DNA from: Lineus longissimus
Lineage: Eukaryota; Nemertea; Pilidiophora; Heteronemertea; Lineidae
Assembly: GCF_910592395.1 (NCBI RefSeq)
Contig: NC_088317.1
Location: 1,984,001-2,048,000 of the forward strand
Direction of reading: 5' to 3'
Length of the DNA: 64,000 nucleotides
Part shown: positions 1 to 12,700 of the stretch, in pieces
Position numbering within the stretch: position 1 is the first letter of the stretch
How the letters are laid out: each line of letters starts with the position of its first letter
Notes under the pieces: generated by a model
Seen by the model: only the letters and a program-made list of their open reading frames with translations
Told to the model about the DNA's origin: nothing
Databases searched by the model: none
Position numbers and translations under genes: made by a program

Positions 1-79
1 TTTACACAAATTGGTAATGCATCCTAGCCTAACTTTCTTTCCTTACTCTACAAGTTAGAACTGGGAAAAATTAGCACTG

Positions 80-175
80 TCGCTTCATCTTTGCAGTAAG
101 CTTGAAATCCTGCGATAAACCGTCCTTCTCAAATTGCATCTTTCGTAGCAACTCCTGAAGCCTTCCCTTTAACAC
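80..175 (-). CDS. possible further 3' exon of the ENOX gene
   Basis: Read on the minus strand from 175, in the phase left by the exon ending at 368, this stretch is open and encodes an amphipathic segment starting VLKGRLQELLRKMQFEKD, followed by an in-frame TAA. A coiled-coil segment is expected here in ENOX, but the residues do not clearly match human ENOX. The AG acceptor sits at the edge of a 28-bp minisatellite and has a poor pyrimidine tract. It could be a terminal exon, a chance open stretch, or an alternative end. Confidence 0.3.
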
Positions 176-179
176 CTAC

Positions 180-260
180 ACTGCCAAACTGACACTGCCT
201 AACTCTGCCAAACTGACACTACCTAACTCTGCCAAACTGACACTGCCTAACTCTGCCAAT
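180..260. repeat. 28-bp minisatellite, about 3 copies
   Basis: The unit CTGCCAAACTGACACTGCCT followed by AACT recurs about three times with few changes. It lies in the ENOX intron between exons 368-474 and the doubtful exon 80-175. Confidence 0.75.
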
Positions 261-367
261 CAGTTCTGAGCTCATCGCAAACGTTGAGGGGACAAACACA
301 TTCTCAACCCAAATTGTAACTCCAGAAGTGTAGAAGACTTGCGTTACCTTCCATCCGAAGGACCTAC

Positions 368-3300
368 CTGTGCCTGTTTACTCCACAAATCAAGATTCTT
401 GCGCTGTGCCTTAGAAAAATGGTCCCAGGCCTTCTGCTTGGAGGCGGCTCCAAAGACTTTTTCGATTTGTTCGACTTAAATACAGAAGCACATACATGTA
501 TGGATTACCATAACCTTTAAATGCACTAATACGTGACCCTAGACCTGCATATTACCTCATTCCATCAGCGGTTTCATCTAATCAGATACACGCACAGACT
601 TGAATGGAGATGGCCTAGAAAATGACACCAAACATCTTTTCTTGGTTTTCCTTTATGAATCTGTCACATTTTCAACCCTAATGCTATGTTGTATGCATTT
701 GAAAATACACATCTAAGGTTCCCTGCAGAGTGACCCTGAGAAGGCAGTCTGCCACCGTTTAGCCTCTAGTTTGGCTTTGGCCATTGACTGTTCAGTCAGT
801 TAAGGAGAACCATATAAACCGAGGTGTCATTTTCTTAGCCTGTCATGATTGGCTATTGAAGCGATACTGATATCACACTGGGTCGGTGGAGACCGCTGAA
901 GTCAATGATATGAGTGTCACTTGGAAAGCAGCCCATCGCGTCAGGGATAGAATTTCACAGAAGTACCAATCGGGATTCCACTGAAATGCACTTTTTGTAT
1001 CAAATGTTTCAAGTATTCAAAAATATGTAAGTCAAATTTTGTAAACATGGGTCCTAAACTATGTTTAGTTCTTAAGTAGCTCGAAATTTCTATACCTGTC
1101 ACGTTTTCTTCATTTGGCAAGAGAGCATTGGGAACAAGAAGAACAAATATCAAACTGGCAGTGTATAAAATGTGAGGGGACACTTTAAGGCAGGGAATCA
1201 CTGCCAGGTGGTCACAGGACTCATTCAGGTAGCCTACCAATGCATGATATCGTAACACATAAGGCTCATACACAATGAGAACCACTCTTGGTGGTGATCA
1301 AGGAGTGAACATCATTGGAAATATGTTCTGTCTCTTTTTAGAGATGACTGGTGTCTACAACATTTTTGTATCACAGTCAACTTGTTGGCACCCTGTTAAG
1401 CAGAGAGTTTCAGCCGTAAACCCCAACCACATGCCGGTAAGAGATTCCCCTCACATTTTAGACTTGACACTGCACTAATTGACACCTGCTCAGGAGAAGT
1501 GGAGACAGTAGGAAAACCCTTAACCCTTTCACTGCCGGGTCATATAGGAAGGGGTGACATTTTTTTAAGAAAAAAAAGAACAAAGTACAGTGGAACGTCG
1601 CTTAGCGAACACCTCTCTATTATGGACACCTTTCTATTATGGACACAAATTGGTCCCAAATTAGTTGATTCCAGACAATTTTTCACATCATTCTGTGAGA
1701 GAAGTGAGTACAGGCAGTAAAAGGGTTAATCCAGACTAGACTACTCAATCCATTGTCGGAAGGTGATGATGTTCAATTCTTCCCTGAAAAAAATAACTTT
1801 GCCTGACTTGACTCACATGAACTTGCACAATTGAGTGTCCTCTACAAGTTTCATAGGAAGGTGGGTCCTATGGAAGTCATCGCTGTTTTTAATACTAATA
1901 TTACAACACTGTAAAAATCAGCTTACTGATTCTGGTACCGATACTGTTTCTCCCACCAAACTAAATAACTTGCAGACGAACACTCACTAATTTGATTGAC
2001 AGTCTGAGATCTGCTGCCTGATATACTGTAGACCTCATAATGTTTGCTAGCCAGATAGACTTCAGCCATTTACTGAGCACCTTTCCCTGGGAACTTCTTT
2101 TACTTGAGGTGGAGACAAGGCAACCGATTCTGTCAGATAGAGTCACTGTATCTATCACATGAGTAAACCAGGACCGACCGAGAATCGAACCTGGGCCCTC
2201 AAAGGTGATGATGATTCCACTGTGCCACTCTGACAGCCCCCTATTAGTACAAAAATCAATGGCAGCAAATAGAACAGGGTCTACAGTAACTTACACAAGG
2301 AAACTTGGTTTCATCCGTCACGTCCGCCTCAAACCTGAAATAACTTACACTTGAGAAAGATTTTTATCAAGAGATTTCACACAAACGCGACACCAAACAC
2401 AAGTGGTTGTCTTCCTGAAAGAAAAGTAGTTTGGCTGACCTGAACCTGTCAAACTTACTCATTAGAAATTTTGACTGACACAAAGAGGTACCGGTTCGTC
2501 CAAGGTCTGGCTGAGAACTCCTGAAATAACTTACACTGTTGTAAATTGTATAATAATACAAGCATCAAACATATAAGGAAGAACTTCTTTGGTTGATGGG
2601 ACCTCAGTGAAGTACTTTTAAACCTCAATGTTTTGGAGAAATTTTGGACAGTGATAACATGAATGGTTTGAATGGCATTCCTGAAGGGTTTGTAGTAAAC
2701 TTTTGATAAAGAAGTGATGGAATATTTTTTGAGGCAGACTGTTAACGAGGAAGCGGGATGGTCCAAAATGTCTTCGCAAATAAAGAGGTTTCTTAGTAAG
2801 GTACGGTGGTACAATAGTCACCTGTTTTCATTAATGTGCATTGTCTTCTTAGTTCTACACTGTTGGAGTTATAATTGTAGCATGGCTATAATTGCACCAC
2901 TTTACCTTACAAGCAGTATACCTACCAAATGATCAAATTGAAATCTTAATATTTTATTGTCTTTTTACTTATAGAAAATCTAAAACAAGGATTTAGACTT
3001 ACACTGCCTCAAGATTCCATTCATTCTGAGCTTGAATTTCTCCTTCACGATATTTAACTCCTCCTCATGTGAGTGTTTTTCGTTCATCAAACGACGCACG
3101 TGAGAATTTGTACTTTGCACCATGCTGTAGAATGTGTTCGCTGAGCGCCGGTTGCAATCTCCACGCTCTAACCATGTCATCAGGACTTGGGTGGCTTTCA
3201 TGAACGTGTCGTCACCTGTCATGGAGAAGGTCAAGTTAACCCTTCGATTTCCAAATTAAAATCATAAAGTAGTTTTTATTTTTGCAATTTGTGAAAACTT

Positions 3301-5778
3301 TGGAAAAAATAAAAATTTCGGAAAAATTTAAAATTTCTGAAAAATTCAAAATAGTTTTCATTTTTGCAATTTGCGAAAATTTCTACAAAAATAAAAATTT
3401 CTGAAGAATTTAAAATCTCAGGAAAAAATTAAAATTTTTGCGGTTTTGGTTAAATAGCAAATTTCTTAAATTTAATTTTTTCAACCAAAATTTTTTTTGG
3501 CAATTTTTTATATTCTTGTGACTAGTAAATTTGGTAGTTAACAGTAACACAATATCACACAATGGGATTTATCTAACCTTTTAAATGCTCGACAAGCATG
3601 GCTGCTTCATGTTCACTGAAATGAATAATAGGTGGTGGACTGGGCGGTCGGAGACGTTCTTCTTCCATGCGCTGGCGATGGCGATGTTCTCGAGCTAGCT
3701 GTCTCTGGTGACATTCCCATTCATACTGGTCGTCACGCGCCTGGGCGTAATCAACATGAACACGACTTGTGTTTGTCCGGTCTTCGATTTCCTCATCTCC
3801 AACCTTTAGTCGCCAACCTAAAAAGGGAGTGCGGCCTAAACAAATCCTTTGTAAAGTCAATGTTTCCATCATCATCATCATTATTATTATTACTGGTGTT
3901 ACAGCCCTATTGGATTTCTGCCGGAGGTATGGGGTCCACTATCAGTGACCTTCCCCCACGTCAAGGAAACAACCGCCAACAAAAGAATAACTCGTATTAT
4001 AACTGCCCACAGCAGCAATAATCCACTGGTAGGAACTGAAAAGATCGTTTGGTATTTTCAGTTCCACTCTTGCCCTAAAGATGGCGATGGCGTAGTACAT
4101 GAAAGAACTACGCCATCGCCATCTTCGGGGCTACTACGCCATCGCCATCTTTAGGGCAAGGTAGGAACTGAAAAGATCGTTTGGTATTTTCAGTTTCACT
4201 CTTGCCCTAAAGATGGCGATGGTGTAGTACTTCATGAAAGAAGGTACTCAAAACTTTCCACCCTTTACTCTCAGAATCTTACCAGAATATGATATGGCCT
4301 GTTCCACACCTTCCTCCGATTCGAACCTAATGTGAGCAAAGTTCTTCTTGCTGAGTCTTATGCTGTATATGTTGCCGCAGTGGCTGAAGATTTCCCTTAT
4401 TGCCTCCTCCGTCATCTTCTCGGGTAAACTGCCAACAAAAACCGTACGGCATCCCAGAGGGCGCTCTCTTGTTGATCTCGGCGGGGCACCTGTCAATCAA
4501 AATTTACCATGGTTACAGTTAATGGAATATTAGCCACACAATGAATAATGACACAGCTTTCATTTCTTCTCTTTCCTGATTTTATACTGGAGATTTGAAA
4601 TGATGCATTAAGTATCATACCTCTGCAACCAAATACACATCTCGCAAGATAGCAAGGCTGTAGATACAGGGAAGGGGCTTTTCATGCAAATTTTGGTAAA
4701 TTTTTCAGAGTGGCTGCGGACAAGAGGTGTTTTGCCCCCCAAAAACCTAGCTACAGGCCTGGATAGCGTCAACTTGATTGACTAATTTAGTCTTACCTGG
4801 TGGTGGTGGAAACAGAGTACAGCTATCGCATTTTATTGGGTCTCTCTGATCCGGATATTCGGGGGGAGGTGGACCGGGGGGACCTCCCATCATAGGCCCA
4901 CCTGGACCCATTGGGCCTGGACCCATGTAGCCGCCAAACTGAAATGAAGAGGTGGATTTTGAATTGAAGAAGTTTCATATAACTACCGAGAACATCAGAG
5001 TTTATGGAAGTGTAATGGCCTCATGTTCAAACTCAAAAGTTCAAAGTACTACTGTAATCAGGATCACATACTTGTCATTATAAGTCATATGTCATGTTTT
5101 TTTAAAGTAAATGTTCTCTAAGCGTAGTTAACTAGGCCATGGGCCATGGCTGCCATAGAACTGAAGTCAGCAGATACGTACCTGGCCAAATCCCATTGGT
5201 CCCATCATCATCATACTGGGGTCTCCCATCATGTTGTTTAGAGGACCATATCCCATACCCATCATCCCTGGTCCCATTTGCATGTTGCCTTGGCCGGCTT
5301 TCTGATCGTCAACTGAAAAAATATGAGCACATGTGAGTACGCTCTGTATGGTGCTAACTAGGAAGATTTTGGATGACAGCTTTTGGAGATCCAGGTATCT
5401 CATCCCAAGCTGGTTCCTAACCTCGCTGAGCTTGAGCTTGAGCATCATCAATATAATTTCATTTCAAGGCTTCGAGGCCCAGATGTGAACTTTTGATTGC
5501 CTTACCTTTCATCATACTATTCATGGGGATATCGCCCGGGTCACTTCCATCATCCAACACCATGTCATCACCACCCTTCCCAGGAATTGGCATAGGTGGT
5601 TTACCCTTGTTCGGGTTGAATTGTAAGGGTTGATTGTTGGTTAAAGGGTCTACGTCTATCATGCCACCTATCCCCACATGACCACCTGCCATGCCACTGT
5701 GGTTGTGACCCATGCCACCATGACCGCCCATGTTTCCACCATGGTGCTGGTGGTGCATGTGCCCCATTGGACCAGGAC
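368..5778 (-). CDS. ENOX: ENOX1/2-like ecto-NOX disulfide-thiol exchanger (partial, 7 exons)
   Basis: Cell-surface oxidase family with hydroquinone/NADH oxidase and disulfide-thiol exchange activity. Exons, 5' to 3' on the minus strand: 5778-5506, 5312-5182, 4938-4797, 4489-4283, 3817-3578, 3215-3003, 474-368; phases join at each junction. The N-terminal part is Gly/Met/His/Pro-rich. Then come the family motif CDSCTLFPPPP, an RRM (CRTVFVGSLPEKMTEEAI, later KKNFAHIRFES), HVDYAQARDDQYEWEC, an Arg/Glu-rich helix ending RLRPPSPPPIIHFSEHEAA, NRRSANTFYSMVQS, and KQKAWDHFSKAQRKN. All align in order with human ENOX1/2. The 5' exon(s) with the start codon were not found; the first exon listed needs one base from an upstream exon. 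The conserved C-terminal domain of human ENOX is not seen and may lie beyond position 1. Family identity is firm; ENOX1 versus ENOX2 cannot be decided. Confidence 0.9.
1588..1720 (+). mobile_element. pogo/Tigger-like MITE end (solo or degraded)
   Basis: Begins CAGTGGAACGTCGCTTAGCG after a TA dinucleotide and continues with two copies of a TCTATTATGGACAC motif. This matches the terminus of the better preserved element at 20862-21037. No matching right end is seen. Confidence 0.45.
2163..2237 (-). mobile_element. tRNA-derived SINE-like fragment or tRNA pseudogene
   Basis: On the minus strand it shows an A-box-like TGGCACAGTGG and, about 35 bases later, a B-box-like GGTTCGATTCT in a tRNA-sized segment beginning GGGGCTGTCAG. 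The ends do not pair into a convincing acceptor stem, so a functional tRNA is unlikely. Confidence 0.45.
3255..3500. repeat. AT-rich degenerate tandem repeat
   Basis: Two copies of a roughly 95-bp block starting TTTTTGCAATTTG, made of short AAAATTTC-type motifs. It fills the ENOX intron between exons 3215 and 3578. Confidence 0.55.
4029..4245. repeat. direct plus inverted repeat cluster in ENOX intron
   Basis: A block of about 85 bp starting GGTAGGAACTGAAAAGATCG occurs at 4029 and again at 4161. Between them is an inverted copy of its right part (CTACGCCATCGCCATCTT). Together they could form a foldback. No coding content. Confidence 0.75.
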
Positions 5779-7401
5779 CTGAAAAAGAACAGTATCGCAA
5801 TGAATATTGCTTTGGCTGGCCCCGTTTTCATGACAATCTATTCACAGATCAGAAACAGTCATTGTCGACATGACGTTGCCTTTGAAAGTTATGCACCACG
5901 GCATGGCTGCAACTTAAGAACCTTTGCAACGTCGCTGATTTGCCTGCCGTTCATCATTATCGTGACTGTAGGCCGGGCCAGGGAGGGGAGGGGCAGGGCC
6001 ACTAGCCACTACCCTTGGATGGACGTAAAAATACAAGTTGATTGAAGCGCGAAGCATTCCCTTCTATTCTAGATTACATTTTCGCAGCATATACATTACA
6101 AAACAATCATAGAAATAATGTGACATATTACAATGAGTCCAAGTACATGGTGATGGTGTGCGGAGGATGTACATGCAATGCATGTGTACAGCCTCCATCC
6201 AAGATCTTTGTGTGGGTAGCAAACACTCAATTCGCTCCATATAATACATGTTTTTCGGTTTAATTACACACCTTGCATATATGGATATTGTTGTGACATT
6301 TTGGATTGTGATTTTAGAGTCTTTGAGCGGCGTAAATCGACGTTTATTGCATATTTTTATGACAAAAATAATTTTGTTAGTTACTATATAGCCCAATAGA
6401 GGGCCTGCGATTTGGACTGTTCTGGATAGAACTCGACTGAACGAGGGAGGTTTTCTCATTATCATAAAATATGGGCGCGCATCAAAAATAGATCAGCAGG
6501 CTGAGAAACCAAATTGGTTGGATGTGACTTTGTCTCCGCCTGTGGCTGATAGTGTTGTGCAGTTCTTTGTTAGCAACTTGTGATAGTGCACTCCGCATAT
6601 GACGTAACAATCATGGGTTACTCGGTCTCCAACAAAATCTGCATAGTTTTGGCCATTATCACATACTTTCTAGGCTATTTTAAGCCAGAGTGCAGAGCAC
6701 CATGGGAGAGGGTCTCAAACTGTGATTAGCAGCATAGTCACACCACAGAGAATCTAGTTTGAAAAATGAATTGAAACAAATGAGAGGAGTAATTTTTGTA
6801 GTTTATTTTGAAAATAAGGACATGTTTGTGTCAAAATCTACCTCAACATGGACACATCTGGAAGTTGGAATGCATCTTTCTCAGAATGAAGTAATATGTG
6901 TACCTAACATGCACAGCACTAAATGTTAACTATGTGTAAAAGAAAATAAGGACAAACTCATAATGCACAATCAAAACTGCCAACGTTCTTTGACTGAGAA
7001 TGTTTGTTTCTATTCCATATACAGATTAATACGGAGAAAACACTTCACCATACAGAAAGACTACTTGCTTTCTAATTTCTAATTTTCCTTGATTTTAAGA
7101 CAACATGCAGCAAACTTGGTGCACATGGGGTTAAAACCTTGAACTAAGCACACACACACATCATAGTTAGAAAATTCACAATACACGTTAACAGCTAAAG
7201 CTACAGGCAAGGACGAGATCATGCAGCAGTTTATAAAGCAGACGTGACATCTAAATCATAAACACAGATAATCTTATTGAACAATTGTAAACCAGCAAAT
7301 GTTTTAGGTTCCTTTCAGCAGATTTAGATTTATTTGTCTAGGTTATATAATGGAATCAGCAGAAAATCAACAGCAGCACTAGCAATAGGACGGAGTTCAC
7401 C

Positions 7402-7657
7402 CTGAACTTAATAAATAAAGAATCTTAGAAGTGACGTTACACATTAGTCTTCGTGTTACATGTATGTATATGAAAATAAGCAGTAAATTACCAGCAGTTG
7501 GTCTACCATAAAAGGACGGATGTTTAACTCTGAACTTAATAAATAAAGAATCTTAGAAGTGACGTTACACATTAGTCTTCGGTATACATGTATGTGTATG
7601 AAAATAAGCAGTAAATTACCAGCAGTTGGTCTACCATAAAAGGACGGATGTTTAACT
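7402..7657. repeat. 128-bp tandem duplication
   Basis: Two nearly identical adjacent units, both starting CTGAACTTAATAAATAAAG, offset by 128 bp; a third unit breaks off after CTGAACT at 7658. High identity points to a recent duplication. Confidence 0.85.
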
Positions 7658-8045
7658 CTGAACTAAAATGAAATTATATAAACAACTGCTACATGTATAA
7701 TTGACAATTCTGAATGACCCCACATAATTCTGTTTGTGCGTGCAGATTTTGGACAACAACTGTGCAAGCTAAAGTTTTCGGAATGTACAGTATGGTAATC
7801 AGCAGAACACATCAAGCCACTTATCAATGAAACGGCCAGGGGCCATTGTGCTCACCGTATACATCTTTTAGTAGGCAGGATCATGCTTAGTTTAGAGGTG
7901 AATATGGTGAACACAATCAGGCATGAAGACTTTTTTTAGATGTGTATTGATGTCAAGTAATAAGACAGGGCAGTATATATAAGTTTATGATCCAACCAAT
8001 AATTGTCTATGACATCAACAAGATCAATATCGTGTGATTGCTAAG

Positions 8046-9160
8046 AGTCCCTGCAATAAAAAATTCATCGAAAAAAAGTCATTAATAAGCGAGATATTGC
8101 ATGTCCTACTTTTTCAGTTTTGACTCCCTGGTGGCCAAATCAAGAATCAGATCAGGCCAAAATTCGGTGTCAGAGATTATCTGATGTAGGGGGTTACATG
8201 TACCAACTTTCAAGTTCATAGCTTCAGCAGTTAAGAAACGTGCCATAGTTACACTCTAATGGCCAATTTACGCCATTTGACCTCTGTGACCTAGAAAAGG
8301 AGGTCAAATCCAAAAATCGTAGGACATGTGGTGTATCCTTGCTAGAAGTCCCTGCCATAAAAATTTTATCGAAAACAATTCACTCAAATAAGCAAGATAT
8401 TGCACTTCTTCCTTTTTCCATTATGGCCCCCTGGTGGCCGAATAAAGAATCAGATCAGGCCTAAATTCGGCATCAAAGGTTATCTGATGTAGGGGGTTAT
8501 ATGCACCAAGTTTCAAGTTCATAGCTTTACTGGTTAAGAAACGTGCCATAGTTTACACTCTAACGGCCAATTTACGCCATATGACCTCTGTGACCTTGAA
8601 AAGTAGGTCAAATTGAAAACCCGTAAGACATGTGATGTATTCTTCCTAAGAGTACCTACCATAAAAATTTTATCGAAAACAAGTCACTTATAAGCGAGAT
8701 ATCACACTTTTCAGATATCCACTTTTGGCCCCCTGGTGGCAAAGTTGAGAATCAGATCAAACTGAAATTCAGCACCAGAGGCTATGTGATATAGGGGGTT
8801 ATATGTACCAAGTTTCAAGTTCATAGCTTTAGTGGTTAAGAAACGTGCCATAGTTTACACTCTAACGGCCAATTTACGCCATATGACCTCTGTGACCTTG
8901 AAAAGTAGGTCAAATTGAAAACCCGTAAGATATGTGATGTATTCTTCCTAAGAGTACCTACCATAAAAATTTTATCGAAAACAAGTCACTAATAAGCGAG
9001 ATATCACACTTTTTAGATATCGACATTTGGCCCCCTGGTGGCCAAACAGAGAATCAGATCGGACCGAAAATCAGTGTCAGAGGTCAGCTGACCTAGGGCA
9101 TTCTGTGTACAAAGTTTCAAGTTCATAGCCCTAGCAGTTAAGAAACGTGCCACTGTTAGG
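8046..9160. repeat. ~300-bp tandem repeat, four units
   Basis: Units start near 8046, 8347, 8651 and 8953 (periods 301, 304 and 302 bp). Each carries AGTNCCTNCNATAAAA, CCCCTGGTGGC and TTAAGAAACGTGCCA. The last unit is cut short and runs into the (ACG)n tract. Confidence 0.85.
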
Positions 9161-9164
9161 ATAA

Positions 9165-9216
<52 letters not shown>
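9165..9216. repeat. (ACG)n microsatellite, about 17 copies
   Basis: An uninterrupted ACG/GAC run followed by GGACACAGCGCTATCG and CTTACGGTGAGCC. It forms the right end of the ~300-bp repeat array. Confidence 0.95.
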
Positions 9217-9217
<1 letters not shown>

Positions 9218-9771
9218 ACACAGCGCTATCGTATAGACTCCCCTTACGGTGAGCCAAAAATATCTACGAACAGTGTGTAACCTTTACCTACCAATAAGCA
9301 GGAACGAGTTACGAAAACAGTAACTAGTCAAGATGTAACTGATGTTAGTTTTGATTGGCCAGAACTCCAGCTCTGATGAGACTGAACCAATCAGAAAACC
9401 TGTGACAAGTTGTCTAACAGTCATAACTTGTTCCTTTTTTGGACAGAGAGGGAGGCACCTAAACACATGTCATAATGCTGTGATTGAATTCGAGGAATTT
9501 TGCAATCAACTCATTTTTGTTCTCCATAATGCAAGATGTTTGGGTAATCCTTCACACTGACATCAATCTACTATCATAAATTTCGAGAAGTACGAATGGC
9601 CAACACATGGAAAGTCCAATCAATTTAGCTTCGGCCTTGTCCTTGACCACAAAGTTACATGAACATCTGTGGTGTGTGCCGCAGAGCTGTATCTTCCATA
9701 CTGATAATGGCGTTGCAATGCAGGGGGACACCTATTGACATATGACTGAACTATGGCACAAGTTTGGTGCT

Positions 9772-12700
9772 TCATCTCCAAATACGACAAGTGTTATCTT
9801 TGCTACCTGAAAAAAAAAGAAATTCATCATGAAAAAGACAAAATAATATAATAATAATAATAGTCGGCGCTTATATAGCGCTCGAATTACTCAATAGCTG
9901 GGTATTCTCAAGCGTTTTGGGACTATCATCATCCCGGTCTCCACAGAAGTCAATCTGGGGTTTCAAGGAGCAGCTACAAAGCGCTCATTCTTGAACTCGA
10001 CCAGTAGGAGAAACAAAGTGACGATTAAGCCGGGACCATTGTATTTTGATTCCAAGAGTAAGACCTGTGGTTTTTGTGGTTTAATATAAAGAGGAAATCT
10101 CAATGAACAGGATGATACAATCTGATGAAAGTCATCCCCTTTCTGTCTTCCATTTCCAAGGTTTTGAAACTACACGGGTTGCTGGTCAGCCGTGGCATGC
10201 AGGCATTTCTGGACCTGGCAGTAAAAGGGTTAAACAATCTCATCACAAACCCTTACCAGTAATGATGATTGATCCCTCGTAATTAAAAGCGCAGCTGAAT
10301 ATCTCGTCCGTGTGTCCCTCCAAGATCTGTTTACATTCGCCAGTCTCCGGGTCCCACAGCCGTGCTGTCTTATCAGCACTTGCCGTCAGAATCTTGGTAC
10401 CCTGGGGGTTGAACGTAATCTGAAGAAAAATGCAATAAAACTTTATTGATACAGACAATACTTTAGGGTGATAGCAGGATAGTTGGTGCACGCCAAAATG
10501 ATAATGATACGCATCAGGCAATGTGTTGAATTCGCGAGCCAAAAGTGTACGATGAGTCCTACCTTTGAAATTTCTCCCTCATGTCCTTCCATCTTGCACT
10601 CCTGGTGATGGGTCACAGCATTATAACATCTGGCTGTACCATCAGCAGACGCTGTCAGCAGGTACTGCCCGGTATAGTCAAATGCAACATCTAGAACTTC
10701 ATCTTCGTGACCTTTCAATGTGCCCAAACATCTCCCTGAAAACACACATTCAAGGCTTTTAGAAGAATCAATAGTAAATTTGACCCGTGTGAAATCTTTT
10801 ACCTGCCCTGGCAGAGAGACTTAGGTCCAGAGACTCATCAAAGGATGAAGAGCCACAGAGCAGTGGATATATAGCTGGTCTACCACGCACACAACCCTTG
10901 CAGCACCTGGATGAATCGGCCTAGTTACTGGGCGATTATGGTACAATACTAGAAATCCAGGGACATGTATTGGTACAATCGCAAAAAAAGACAAAATCCT
11001 TATTTACCGGTTGAAGCATCCCATAGTTTACAAGTTTTATCCATAGAACCTGTCGCTATAAGTGAACAATCCCAGTTGAACTGGGCACTGCTGATCTCAG
11101 CCTTGTGGCCTATCAAGGTGTGGATCCTCCTGGAAAGGACAACGAGACGAGAGTTAGAGACAATGGTCATAAATATAAGAGATAATGCCAAGGCCAAATG
11201 ACTGTGGCTCACTTGAATCTTAATAATCTCATTTGGACAAATTTCATCTTGATCCTACAGTTCTAACATCTCTAAACCAAAAATGAGGTGATGCAGGTTA
11301 TACAAAGAAGACATTACCTAATGTTGCAATGAGGGTTCCACCTTGTCATATATTTTGACACAAATGATATACAAAGGTGTTTCACAAGCAAATAATACGA
11401 CAATAACTTACTTTCCGGAGTTAACATCCCAAACTGAGACTGTGTTATCAAATGAACCAGTAATGACTTGCGTTCCATTTGTGTTGAAGGCTATTGAAAT
11501 GATTTCAGCTGAATGACCCTGAATTGGAAAAAAGTTGTTTGTTAGTCACCTTCAATGGGTCCAGGTTTAAAAACACCCCAAGATATTGTGCCCACCAATA
11601 CAAGCCAGCTGGACACATATCACGACTTTAACAGTTGAGAGGTTTCCATCTCTGTAACTTACATTTAATGTCGACATCTCTGCACCAGTCTGAACATCCC
11701 ATAACTTTGCCGTTGTGTCCATACTCCCGGTGGCAAGAATGGTGCTCTGTGGGTTGAAGCTCAGGCACACGATTTCCGCAGCATGACCTCGGTATGTGTG
11801 GTAACATTTTCCAGTTTCGGTGCTCCATAATTTGGCGGTCTTATCAAAAGAACCAGTTGCAATTTTATCTCTGAAAATAATAAATCATGATGAGTTAGTA
11901 AAACGCATGCTTACCGTACTCCAGGCCAAGATGCAATTTGGCTCTCATTCTTGGTCTAGCTGGACACCCCCAGGCAAGCCAAGGGCCACCAGACTTCTAA
12001 AATCGTCCGCAGTTTGGGGCCACCAGCTACAGTACGAGCTTAGCCTCAATATCGAGCACATGCTTGTTCACTTGACTCACTTGGTCACTGGGACACTCTA
12101 CTGGCTACTTTTTGAGAAATGGATACTAATTGAGTCATAAATACAACTCACCCATAAGGATTGTTGAACGTTATTGCATAAACCACATTGCGATGACCCT
12201 CCAGTGTGTGTAGCTCTTCTCCAGAGGACGTCTCCCATACCTTACATGTCCGATCATAACTGCCAGTAATGAAACTAGTACCCGATTTATTGAAGGCGAC
12301 ATTGGTCAGTGGAAGAATGTGAGCTCGCAGCACCTGAGGAAAATAAAGATTTGAGAAAGTCTTTTACAAGTAAACCAAAGATACAACGAATCCTCGCACA
12401 AATGGTACAGTTGAAAAATGATTATCAAGAGCTTTCAAATGATGAGTTCAATCTTCTTTGTCCTCCATTCACAGATGGATAGAGTGTCACCAAAAGCACT
12501 GTGCAAACAAGCCATTTTTGTCGCTCTGCCCAGCAATGATTATCACTGTTTCAGACCCCGGGTTTCAGACTTTCTTTTTTACCTTGAACAAGTAGAAATT
12601 ACTCTCTTCTTGCTGTAACTGTTTCTCCTGTAAACGTATTATAAGTTTCCGGATCTGTTCTGTTTTGCTCGGGGTGACAAGTGGTTCTTTTCTGGCAATT

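Larger units (their letters stand above)
475..3002. other. ENOX intron, 2.5 kb
   Basis: The flanking exons join in phase to give GILRQ-FEQIEKVF, contiguous in human ENOX, so no coding exon is expected inside. It holds a pogo-like transposon end (about 1588-1720) and a tRNA-derived SINE-like fragment (about 2163-2237). I see nothing else supportable. Confidence 0.7.
5779..9771. other. 4-kb spacer between ENOX and DAW1
   Basis: It should contain the missing 5' exon(s) and promoter of ENOX and the 3'UTR of DAW1, but I cannot place them. Recognisable content is repetitive: a 128-bp tandem duplication (7402-7657), a four-unit ~300-bp tandem repeat (8046-9160) and an (ACG)n microsatellite. The open frames in 6.0-6.5 kb and 9.3-9.6 kb resemble no protein I know. 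Confidence 0.6.

Noticed and set aside
3573-3881. Start of the ENOX RRM-following exon at the Met-rich MMMMM
   Set aside because: The Met run comes from a CAT trinucleotide repeat in the intron; the true exon begins at the AG before 3817, where phase and ENOX homology agree.
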